Shown in pieces: positions 55,753-62,624 of a stretch of 64,000 bases of DNA. Numbering within the stretch: position 1 is the first letter of the stretch; each line of letters begins with the position of its first letter. The DNA lies in assembly GCA_035362835.1 (NCBI GenBank), contig DAOSDY010000001.1, forward strand, positions 930,001 through 994,000. Reading direction: 5' to 3'. A model generated the notes under the pieces. That model searched no databases. It saw only the letters and a program-made list of their open reading frames with translations, and was not told the origin of the DNA. The position numbers and the translations under genes were made by a program. Source of the DNA: Melioribacteraceae bacterium (GTDB taxonomy: Bacteria; Bacteroidota; Ignavibacteria; Ignavibacteriales; Melioribacteraceae).

Positions 55753-56039
55753 TCGGCAAAGAGCCTTTCAAAACCGGGATACGGTTTAAGAGAAATGATT
55801 TCGAAATCGATCAGTCCGTTTGAAACCAGAGGCAAAGTGTTTAATATTTTTCTGGCTTCAGCCGCATCACCGCATTCAAGTAGAAGAACTGCTTCGTTTT
55901 TATCGGTTCTGAAATAAATCTCGCGGATTACTCCTTCCTTATATAGTTCCCATACTCTTCCTGCCTCTTCCTTAGAATAAAGATCAAATTTCCCGGAATC
56001 GACACCGCTATTCTCTTTTTCAATCGCCAGTATTTTCAT
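55749..56039 (-). CDS. Small muconolactone-isomerase-like (ferredoxin-fold) protein
   Basis: A 96-residue protein. The sequence alternates beta-strands and helices (ILAIEKE, VWELYKEGVIREIYFRTDKN, VLLLECGDAAEARKILNTLP, FEIISLKPYPGFERLF) in the pattern of dimeric alpha-beta barrel proteins such as muconolactone isomerase or YciI-type domains. This is an inference from pattern, not a clear family match. Its ATG overlaps the stop of the previous regulatory region and its stop overlaps the ATG of the HAD gene by 4 bases. A role in aromatic degradation is not supported by the context. Confidence 0.6.
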   Translation of the reverse strand: MKILAIEKENSGVDSGKFDLYSKEEAGRVWELYKEGVIREIYFRTDKNEAVLLLECGDAAEARKILNTLPLVSNGLIDFEIISLKPYPGFERLFAE

Positions 56040-56071
56040 ATTTCATTTTGAATTTATTTTCAAGTCAAACA

Positions 56072-56102
56072 TAAAAAAAAGGGACGTTATTCACATCCCT
56101 TT
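56072..56102 (-). terminator. Terminator after the porin gene
   Basis: Read on the minus strand, aaaggga (56102-56096) pairs with tcccttt (56084-56078) around an 11-base loop and is followed by a T run (56080-56073). It lies about 27 bases after the porin stop. Confidence 0.85.
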
Positions 56103-56128
56103 ACAACTTAAAGATGATTAGTTGGCGG

Positions 56129-57340
56129 TCAGAAATTTACCACCGCCATTATATAAAACCAGGAAGAGTTGTCTTTGCCCCGTTTTTCCTTAAAAATATC
56201 ACCGGGAAAAAACATTGAAGCTCCGCCTTCAAATGATACGTGATCGCTATACTTATAGGCTGCAACCACGTCGACTTCTGAACCAAAGGAATTAGATCCT
56301 GTTCCCGAATTCAATATATATTCATGCATAGAACTGAAAAGATGGGCATGAATATTAAGTGTAAGGTTTTGAATTGGACTTACACTAAGCTTACCGATAA
56401 GATCAATCAATCCGAGTCCGTACGTATCGTTTGGGAAGCTCACGAAATAATCCATATAGCCGAAGAACTTATGCCGGCCTCCGTATAAAGATGTGAACGA
56501 CTTAAAAGTATTGTCCCCGGGTGAATCATCCCCGCTAACCAGATCCAGTTGAAGATTAACGGCAGGTTTAAGAGGGCTCCAGGATCTGTATCCAGCATTG
56601 ACGGAAAAAGTATATGCACTTATGGACTGATCTCTCCCTCCGGAATAAAATGAACCTGTCTGGTATGCAAAATCAATTTCGTGGTTAAAACGATCAATAT
56701 TTCCCTTAATGTTAATCCCTACTGTCGCCCGGTTCAATAATGTTGTTGGTTGAGCTCTTTGAAAAATAAAATACGTTTGAATTTTATTTGATTCAATCAC
56801 ATCCAGATCGGTTATTAACGCGTAAACATTATAATCAGTTGAGTCGCCCGGTAAAGATCTTTCGTATTCACGAAATACAAACAGGTCGATAGTTATCTTA
56901 CTGCTACTATATCCCAGAATTCCCCCGTCGAAAGACCTTGCTATATTATTCCAGTTATTGTTTCCGAAAAAACGCTGCGAACCGTACAGAGCTTCAAAAC
57001 GTCCAGCTTTCAAACTAAAAGGAAGGTCAAACAATTGATCTAGCTTGAAATAGGCCTGATGAAGATCAACGTTTTTCATATTTGCAATTGTGGCCGATTC
57101 TTCACCAAATTTTCTTGAATCCTGAAGTTGTATAAAGCCCGAAACACTTCCGGAAGGAGCAAAGGATAATCCTAATCTTGTTCTAAATAGTGTTTGCGTA
57201 CTTAACCGCGTAGATGAGTTGAAATCTTTATCTTCAATTTCAATTCTCGGGCGAATCTGGGCTGAAATTTTAATCGACTCTTGAGCAGTCAGAATAGAAC
57301 CCGATAAAAACAATAATGTTAAAGACAAGAATTTTTTCAT
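56129..57340 (-). CDS. Outer-membrane porin of the alginate-export type
   Basis: A 403-residue outer-membrane beta-barrel with a signal peptide (SLTLLFLSGSILTAQES). The N-terminus (SAQIRPRIEIEDKDF, RTRLGLSFAPSGSVSGFIQLQDSR) and a strand LPFSLKAGRFEALYGSQRFFG match the alginate-export/OprP-like porin family. The last residue is phenylalanine (YIMAVVNF), the usual outer-membrane insertion signal. The substrate is unknown. Terminators on both sides indicate a single-gene transcript. Confidence 0.85.
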   Translation of the reverse strand: MKKFLSLTLLFLSGSILTAQESIKISAQIRPRIEIEDKDFNSSTRLSTQTLFRTRLGLSFAPSGSVSGFIQLQDSRKFGEESATIANMKNVDLHQAYFKLDQLFDLPFSLKAGRFEALYGSQRFFGNNNWNNIARSFDGGILGYSSSKITIDLFVFREYERSLPGDSTDYNVYALITDLDVIESNKIQTYFIFQRAQPTTLLNRATVGINIKGNIDRFNHEIDFAYQTGSFYSGGRDQSISAYTFSVNAGYRSWSPLKPAVNLQLDLVSGDDSPGDNTFKSFTSLYGGRHKFFGYMDYFVSFPNDTYGLGLIDLIGKLSVSPIQNLTLNIHAHLFSSMHEYILNSGTGSNSFGSEVDVVAAYKYSDHVSFEGGASMFFPGDIFKEKRGKDNSSWFYIMAVVNF

Positions 57341-57398
57341 TTTAGATTACTACATTCCTAAAAACAATTTCTTTATAATTAAAATATAATCGAACGGA

Positions 57399-57425
57399 AA
57401 TAAAAAAGCCGGATTAACCGGCTTT
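57399..57425 (-). terminator. Terminator of the TonB-receptor operon
   Basis: The perfect 8-bp stem aaagccgg/ccggcttt (57405-57412 with 57418-57425) has a five-base loop and, read on the minus strand, is followed by TTTTTTA. It lies 31 bases after the receptor stop codon. Confidence 0.92.
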
Positions 57426-57455
57426 ATTATGACTACAATGACTTTGGGATTATGA

Positions 57456-59396
57456 TTAAAGAGTCAGATCGATTCCCAAAAGAATATTTCTGCCCGGTTG
57501 CGGATATCCGTATTCCGACTCGTAGTACTTATCTAAAAGATTATTAATTCTAACAAAGAGCTCTAATTCATTAAATAATTTGTATGATGCTCTGAGATTG
57601 AGAATTAAATAATCCGGCATATTAACCCAGCTTAGAATATCGGGTTCAATACCAAATTGCCGACCGAAATAGGATGATTCAACATGCCATGCGAAACCTG
57701 ACAAGTATGCACGATTTAATGAAATATGAAGCATGTGTTTCGGCTTATACTTTAAATTAGTGCTGGCAGCTAAAGGTGTTTTATTATCCGCCGACATATA
57801 AGTATACGCAGCATTCAGATTAACAAACGAATTAATCAGGGTTAAACCAACCTCGATCCCTTTTACTTCAGCCTGACCAATATTCTGAAATTGTCTTTTA
57901 TTTTCAGGCAGATTTGTAATCTCAATGAGATCTTTAATTTTATTTAGAAAGAAGTTTGTTTCGATCGAAAAATCTTGACCTAATAAATATTTTAGCCCGA
58001 TCTCTGTATTTGTACTTTTTTCCGCTGCCAGGTCGGGATTAGCAATATTCTTTCCCATAACCTCCGAATATAGTTCCTTTAGGGTAGGGAAACGACTTCT
58101 GTTGGAAAAATAAATATGAGCCCGAAGAGGTTCACTTACCTTGTAATTAATTCCAATGTAACCGTTCAAAACCGCACTTCGATTCCTGAGCGGAGAATTA
58201 TTCGCAAAGACCGGTGTAATTAAGTCGTAATTTAATCCCGTCATACAGAGCAGCGAATTACTTAAAGGTATTTCCTGTTCCAGCCCTAAAGTATAAGTGT
58301 CGTTTTCATATTGAGAATAGTGCGATCCCGTATTTCCCTGTTCTTTATGCAAGTCTTTTTTGTAGAGAACAGCAAACTTTGTCGGGGCAATTATACCGGA
58401 ATCGAATTCGACGAACAGATTTCCGCCGAGCGAATAATCGTCGTACGTTGAATGAAAAGCATATTTTTTTGTCTGCAGTGTATACGATGCATCGTCGTAT
58501 GAATCCAGTACGTTCTTATACTTGTCTAAAAAAATATTTCCTTTAATCCGGAGATTTGTTGAAACGACAGTTTGATACATAAAATTTATAATCGACTTAT
58601 TCCATTCGGTAAATCGCCAGTAGCGGGGATTAACGGTATATACATTTACGGGCACACCGCCGGTATTGTTATTATGATAATAAGATAGCGCAATGTTAGA
58701 GCCCTCATTGAACCGATAACCCAGTTTCAAAAAAGCGCTGTAAGCATTTCTCTGACTATTATCTCTCATACCGCCATTTTCGTTCCTGAACAAATTAATA
58801 TCAGCAGGGAGTGAAAATCCTTTCGTTTTGGAATACGACGCTGATGTTTGCCAGAAAAAATTGTTTAAAGAACCGCCGTTTTCAGCTGAAAAATAATTTG
58901 ACTCCCCGGTTTGTGCTTTAAGGCGGGAAGAGATTCCGTATCTCGTTTCCCCGGATACTATGTTAATTGTCCCCCCCATAGTATTCGCACCATAGAGCAT
59001 CGAAGGGATACTTTTGTTTACACTTATTTTATTCACCGCTACAATTGGAATTTTATTAAGATCAACAAGGCCGTCATACGGAACGTAGATCGGAACTCCG
59101 TCGAAAAATACCGCAATCTGGCGTTGATCGTATCCCCTAATATTTACTACGGCTTCATTTCGTGAAGAGTATTTTATAAATATTCCCGTGTAATTATTCA
59201 AAACATCCGTTATACTTTCGGGATCTTTTGCTTTAATCTGATTCAATTCTATACTTAACTGAGAGAAGTCCGAATAGAATTCCTGATTTCGTGCGCTGAC
59301 AATAATTTCGCCAAGCAGATAGTTTTTTAGAGAATCCGGCTGGGCTTTAAGAATACCCGCAAAAGCGACAATTGTCAGAACAAATAATTTTTTCAT
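57456..59396 (-). CDS. TonB-dependent outer-membrane receptor
   Basis: A 646-residue receptor. Signal peptide to about residue 19, then a plug domain (about 25-150: LGEIIVSARNQEF, SITDVLNNYTGIFIKYSS, NEAVVNIRGYDQRQIAVFFDG), then a 22-strand barrel with terminal strand YPQPGRNILLGIDLTL. The plug layout is that of small-ligand receptors (vitamin B12, siderophore or metal complexes), not of SusC. The gene begins at the stop of the previous gene (1-base overlap), so it is the third gene of an uptake operon with two small membrane proteins. The ligand is unknown. Confidence 0.92.
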   Translation of the reverse strand: MKKLFVLTIVAFAGILKAQPDSLKNYLLGEIIVSARNQEFYSDFSQLSIELNQIKAKDPESITDVLNNYTGIFIKYSSRNEAVVNIRGYDQRQIAVFFDGVPIYVPYDGLVDLNKIPIVAVNKISVNKSIPSMLYGANTMGGTINIVSGETRYGISSRLKAQTGESNYFSAENGGSLNNFFWQTSASYSKTKGFSLPADINLFRNENGGMRDNSQRNAYSAFLKLGYRFNEGSNIALSYYHNNNTGGVPVNVYTVNPRYWRFTEWNKSIINFMYQTVVSTNLRIKGNIFLDKYKNVLDSYDDASYTLQTKKYAFHSTYDDYSLGGNLFVEFDSGIIAPTKFAVLYKKDLHKEQGNTGSHYSQYENDTYTLGLEQEIPLSNSLLCMTGLNYDLITPVFANNSPLRNRSAVLNGYIGINYKVSEPLRAHIYFSNRSRFPTLKELYSEVMGKNIANPDLAAEKSTNTEIGLKYLLGQDFSIETNFFLNKIKDLIEITNLPENKRQFQNIGQAEVKGIEVGLTLINSFVNLNAAYTYMSADNKTPLAASTNLKYKPKHMLHISLNRAYLSGFAWHVESSYFGRQFGIEPDILSWVNMPDYLILNLRASYKLFNELELFVRINNLLDKYYESEYGYPQPGRNILLGIDLTL

Positions 59397-59953
59397 TATT
59401 CAAATCCCTGATTTTTTTTAAGAATTATTTGAGAATCTTTAATAATACTAACCACAACAAAGGCAGCAAAATTAACCGGGTTTAAAAGAATCCGCCTCCT
59501 GTCTTTCCGGTAATTTTTTAATGAGTGTGTTAACGTCTTGGTTATAACGGGAAGAAGAAGTTGAGCATCGTCGTAGGCCGGTTTAAAATTTTTCAGATTA
59601 ATTTTAGAAATGGTTTTAAGGAATAAGTTTTTGTCAATCGACTTAATTAATACGGAAAAAACCGTGATTAGAAAAAATGCCCGCAGGACCATTTGAAGAG
59701 AGGAATAAAAAGTACTAAATGAAAATCCAACCGATAACAACTCGGTATCTTTCACTCCCGATATTAAAGGTTGAAACACGAGCAAGATAAATGTTATTAC
59801 AAGTACACCTTTATTGGTGAATTGTTTTAATATGGTGTAATCGTATTTTAATACAAGCAATGTTAGAATTATGATTGATAAGAATTGAATTTTCAATGGA
59901 AGAAATAATCCCGTCAATCCTGCAGCCACTATCGAAAGCCGGATTAATTTCAT
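59396..59953 (-). CDS. Membrane protein resembling an ECF transporter T component
   Basis: A 185-residue protein with about four to five hydrophobic segments in the N-terminal two thirds (LRLSIVAAGLTGLFLPL, SIIILTLLVLKYDY, VITFILLVFQPLISG, LQMVLRAFFLITVFSVLI) and a basic soluble tail (SLKNYRKDRRRILL). The layout (small membrane protein with a cytoplasmic coupling tail) and its operon position between a multi-helix S-like protein and a TonB receptor suggest an ECF-type coupling subunit, but I see no clear EcfT motif. The stop overlaps the receptor start. No ATPase gene is present in the window. Confidence 0.5.
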   Translation of the reverse strand: MKLIRLSIVAAGLTGLFLPLKIQFLSIIILTLLVLKYDYTILKQFTNKGVLVITFILLVFQPLISGVKDTELLSVGFSFSTFYSSLQMVLRAFFLITVFSVLIKSIDKNLFLKTISKINLKNFKPAYDDAQLLLPVITKTLTHSLKNYRKDRRRILLNPVNFAAFVVVSIIKDSQIILKKNQGFE

Positions 59954-60546
59954 TCCATGGTCTCCTTTAAAGAGGATCTGGCCTTTTTAGCAATCTTCCA
60001 GCCGATAATTCCAACTGTGATACCAATAATTCCGTTAATCAATCCAATTGCAATAAGAAAGATGTAGAGATTTTCCCTAGTAACGTTAATCCAGGACGCT
60101 ATTTCAGAAATAATATTCATATAGGTTTTGTAAATGCTGGTTCCGAAGAAGACACCGTGCATTATCAGGCCGTGTGAAAAAGAATAGACAAGAATCAGCG
60201 CGCCGCTTAATCCCGCCGAATAGATATTGTACCCGACAAGAAGAAACGCCAGTTCTGCAAGAAACGATTCAAGCAAAATTGCGACGACCGGTGTAACCGC
60301 AAAACCTGCCATTGAAAATACTTTGAGCAGGGATGCAATTACTCCGATAACAATGGATGATGATCTGTATGAAACAAATTCTCTTGCTACAACAAGTATT
60401 ACAGTTGCAATAGCAGCCATAATAATCCCACGGAACGGGAGCCGTGCCGCATAGAGCAATGAGCTTACAAAGATTTCCGTTATACCCCAAAGGGTTCCAA
60501 AAATAGCCGTATAGACTATTTCTTCTCTTAGAATTTTCTGATCCAT
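59950..60546 (-). CDS. Multi-helix membrane protein resembling an ECF S component
   Basis: A 198-residue protein with about six hydrophobic helices (TAIFGTLWGITEIFVSSLLY, GIIMAAIATVILVVAREF, SSIVIGVIASLLKVFS, VTPVVAILLESFLAELAFLL, ALILVYSFSHGLIMHG, LYIFLIAIGLINGIIGI). This size and pattern, with a small-residue-rich first helix, match substrate-capture S components of ECF vitamin or metal transporters. Its start is preceded by AAAGGAAA and, just before that, by an attenuator-like terminator in a structured leader. The gene overlaps the next by 4 bases. Ligand unknown. Confidence 0.55.
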   Translation of the reverse strand: MDQKILREEIVYTAIFGTLWGITEIFVSSLLYAARLPFRGIIMAAIATVILVVAREFVSYRSSSIVIGVIASLLKVFSMAGFAVTPVVAILLESFLAELAFLLVGYNIYSAGLSGALILVYSFSHGLIMHGVFFGTSIYKTYMNIISEIASWINVTRENLYIFLIAIGLINGIIGITVGIIGWKIAKKARSSLKETME

Positions 60547-60560
60547 AGATTTCCTTTAAA

Positions 60561-60585
60561 TTAAAAAACCCGCGGAAAGGCGGGT
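60561..60585 (-). terminator. Terminator or attenuator before the S-like gene
   Basis: Read on the minus strand, acccgc (60585-60580) pairs with gcgggt (60573-60568) around a six-base loop and is followed by TTTTTT. It ends only 15 bases before the S-like start codon, so it can either end the nap-tatA transcript or control read-through into the uptake operon. Confidence 0.85.
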
Positions 60586-60720
60586 CAACATTTTCATGCA
60601 ATGTTAATTAATCCTTTCCAATTCTTTCCGTTAGCCGGAATTCGGGAGGCCAAACCGTTTCCAGTAAGACCCATAGGCTTTTTTCCCCTGAGCAACGCTT
60701 TTAGAGATAAAGCTCGGACA
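60561..60720 (-). promoter_or_regulatory. Structured leader, candidate riboswitch or attenuator
   Basis: The 5' leader of the S-like/T-like/TonB operon is structured. On the RNA (minus strand) a TTCCG/CGGAA hairpin (60640-60626), then an AACATT/AATGTT hairpin (60605-60587) and a GC-rich terminator (60585-60561) come before the SD. A GGGTC at 60672-60668 can pair with GACCC at 60586-60582, which would open the terminator stem; this is an antiterminator design. The CCTCCCGAATTCCGG segment recalls conserved blocks of known riboswitches, but I could not match a named class. Confidence 0.45.
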
Positions 60721-60738
60721 TTATTTTATAAAGCAATA

Positions 60739-60882
60739 CTACTCTTCTTTCAATCCTCTTTTAAAACTTCTGATACCGTCGGCAAAGCCTTTTGCCAGTT
60801 CCGGAATTTTTCTTCCTCCGAAAAAGAGAATCATTATAAACAGAATTATTAGTATTTCGGTTAAACCGATAGCTCCAAACAT
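60739..60882 (-). CDS. tatA: Short TatA-family twin-arginine translocase protein
   Basis: A 47-residue protein, just too short for most gene callers. It has the TatA/E layout: a transmembrane helix (MFGAIGLTEILIILFIMILFF, split here at LIILFIMILF), the GGRKIPELAKGFADGIRSFK amphipathic motif with the conserved Gly-Gly-x-x-x-Pro hinge, and a short charged end. Typical TatA is 55-90 residues, so this is truncated at the C-terminus but keeps all key elements. It starts 6 bases after the napH stop, so it is cotranscribed with the nap genes and probably helps export the Tat-dependent NapA. Confidence 0.88.
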   Translation of the reverse strand: MFGAIGLTEILIILFIMILFFGGRKIPELAKGFADGIRSFKRGLKEE

Positions 60883-60888
60883 ATCAAC

Positions 60889-61749
60889 TCACATTTTTAA
60901 TTTTTTTCTGTTTCCAAAGGAAAACGAAAGCGAACCTTTCCCGGTTTTCTCACACGTCTTTATACACAATCCGCAGTTAGTACAATAAGGATAGATATTT
61001 CCATCTTTTGGCTTCAGGTTATAAGGACAGCTGTTTTGGCATGGATCGATATTGCCGCCGCAATCGCATTTAAGCTTATCATGAACAATCCGCAATGTGT
61101 ATTTTGTTCTGAACAAAGCTAAGGTTGCGCCAACCGGACAAATATATTTGCACCAGATTCTTTTTCTGCTGATTACTTCGGACGTAAGAATTATAAAAAC
61201 CAAAACAAGCTCCAATCCAAGTCCGGAGCCGATAATTCCCTCGGCAATCTGGCTCGAAATAATTCCGGGTGCCGATAGAAAAGTAAACAAGGGTAATCCT
61301 ATCAATAGCGCTGTTGAAGTAAGTAAAATGTAGATTGCCCAGTAAATCGAAGGGCGTGGATTTATCCCCTCATCGGATTTATTCTTCTTTACCAAAAATC
61401 GTTTTAATATACTATTGTAAAGTTTATCAAAAAACTCAAGGATCGAATTGTAAGGACAAGCCCAGCTACAGAACACGCGTCCGAATACAGCGGCTATCAC
61501 AACCGGGATTATTGCGCTGATTAAAAGAGGCACATAAAAAGATTGGGACAGTAAAATATTTTGAAGCAGCATGGAGGGGTCGGAAATCTCCAAACCGAGG
61601 ATAGTTATGGAATAGAGGTTTCCTATAATCAATCTGATTTCTAATAGAATTAAGAGCGGTATTGCGAACAGAAAAAAAAGAGTGAACACCTGGAATATTC
61701 TTCTCGTTAAATTCAGCTTTTTATAAATATGTCCGGAGAATATTTTCAT
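60889..61749 (-). CDS. napH: Quinol dehydrogenase membrane component NapH
   Basis: A 286-residue inner-membrane iron-sulfur protein. Four helices and the two conserved CxxxCP motifs (FCSWACPYN near 92-100 and WCKYICPVG near 198-206), then a C-terminal ferredoxin-type domain with CNCG-like cysteines (CDCGGNIDPCQNSCPYN, CTNCGLCIKTC). Family knowledge: NapH passes electrons from quinol to NapG and onwards to NapAB. It lies between napG and tatA, 9 bases from the former, and is probably in the same transcript. Confidence 0.93.
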   Translation of the reverse strand: MKIFSGHIYKKLNLTRRIFQVFTLFFLFAIPLLILLEIRLIIGNLYSITILGLEISDPSMLLQNILLSQSFYVPLLISAIIPVVIAAVFGRVFCSWACPYNSILEFFDKLYNSILKRFLVKKNKSDEGINPRPSIYWAIYILLTSTALLIGLPLFTFLSAPGIISSQIAEGIIGSGLGLELVLVFIILTSEVISRKRIWCKYICPVGATLALFRTKYTLRIVHDKLKCDCGGNIDPCQNSCPYNLKPKDGNIYPYCTNCGLCIKTCEKTGKGSLSFSFGNRKKLKM

Positions 61750-61758
61750 AACTTTTAA

Positions 61759-62283
61759 TCAGATAATTTGATTTGAGCTTTTAACAACAATGGCCGATCC
61801 TTCAACGGGGCATACTTTTTCGCAAATACCGCAGCCGATGCATTTAGAGATATCGACTTTCGGGTACATTTCATCTTCGAGGTAAATAGCTTCTCTAAAA
61901 ATAGGACAACTTTCAAAGCAGGCTCTGCAAATTATTCCCATATACGGAAAACACCTTTCGGTTTCAATATATGCGATTCCCATCCGAACTTCTTCTTTCT
62001 CATCTACAGTTCTGTCAAGAGCTCCTGTAGGACAAACTTCTGTACACTTCATACAAACATAGCATGGTATTTCCCGGGGATAAATCAGAGGGGTACCCAT
62101 ATTCTTTCCCCATTTAATGCCAGCCATTACAATACTATCATAGGGACAAATTTGAGCACATTTATTACACTTAATGCAGCGTTTCAAGAAATCTTCTTCT
62201 TTTAACGCTCCCGGGGGGCGCAAAGGAGATTTGTAATTCGTAATCTCCTGAATACCTTGAATCAGTTTCCTGAGAAGAGTCAT
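61759..62283 (-). CDS. napG: NapG-type four-cluster ferredoxin without a Tat signal
   Basis: A 174-residue iron-sulfur protein with four cysteine clusters: CIKCNKCAQICPYD, CYVCMKCTEVCP, CRACFESCP and CIGCGICEKVCP. LRPPGA (about 21-26) and REIPC, RMGIAYIETERC match NapG/MauM proteins, which carry electrons from NapH towards NapAB. NapG normally has a Tat signal of about 40 residues before LRPPGA. Here the start (MTLLRKLIQGIQEI) has no twin-arginine motif, and an in-frame stop lies upstream, so the signal is really absent. It may be exported with another partner or work on the cytoplasmic face like NapF. Confidence 0.88.
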   Translation of the reverse strand: MTLLRKLIQGIQEITNYKSPLRPPGALKEEDFLKRCIKCNKCAQICPYDSIVMAGIKWGKNMGTPLIYPREIPCYVCMKCTEVCPTGALDRTVDEKEEVRMGIAYIETERCFPYMGIICRACFESCPIFREAIYLEDEMYPKVDISKCIGCGICEKVCPVEGSAIVVKSSNQII

Positions 62284-62310
62284 TGCCTTATTCCACTTAA
62301 CTTAACAGGA

Positions 62311-62544
62311 TTACTCTTCTGCCGAAACGAAAGTGGGATAAACGCCCAGAACATCAATTATTTCAGAGGAGATATATTTGGCAAAACTTTCAAGCTCTTC
62401 TTCATTTTCAGCTTCAACAACAACGATTATATTATCTTCCTTGTAGATACCGTGTGTTGTTACATTAGGTAATTTATTCAATTTAAGCGCCACATCTTCG
62501 GCTTTATCTGTAGTGGTTTTCACTATCATACTTGCAATAATCAT
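62311..62544 (-). CDS. napD: NapA-specific chaperone NapD
   Basis: A 77-residue cytoplasmic protein of the NapD family, which binds the Tat signal of NapA until the cofactor is loaded. Features: IIASMIVKTTTDKAEDVALKL (start), LPNVTTHGIY near 29-38 and a two-layer alpha/beta pattern with an acidic end. Size and operon position after napA support the call. The gap to napA (80 bases) carries a large hairpin. Confidence 0.9.
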   Translation of the reverse strand: MIIASMIVKTTTDKAEDVALKLNKLPNVTTHGIYKEDNIIVVVEAENEEELESFAKYISSEIIDVLGVYPTFVSAEE

Positions 62545-62576
62545 TTTTCACCAGATTCAGTTTATAAAATAAATAC

Positions 62577-62606
62577 GAAGCGGCTGATTGATAGATCAGC
62601 CGCTTC
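62577..62606 (-). other. Perfect hairpin between napA and napD
   Basis: A perfect 12-bp stem, gaagcggctgat/atcagccgcttc (62577-62588 with 62595-62606), has a six-base loop. Read on the minus strand it follows napA by about 18 bases and is followed by a weak U-rich stretch (GTATTTATTTTA). It may stabilise the napA transcript or stop part of it, leading to more NapA than NapDGH. Confidence 0.75.
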
Positions 62607-62624
62607 TTCAAATCAGTTATTTCG

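Noticed and set aside
60561..60720. Definite assignment of the leader to the molybdenum cofactor or cobalamin riboswitch
   Set aside because: Only short blocks are similar and the core consensus could not be aligned by eye, so I left the class open.
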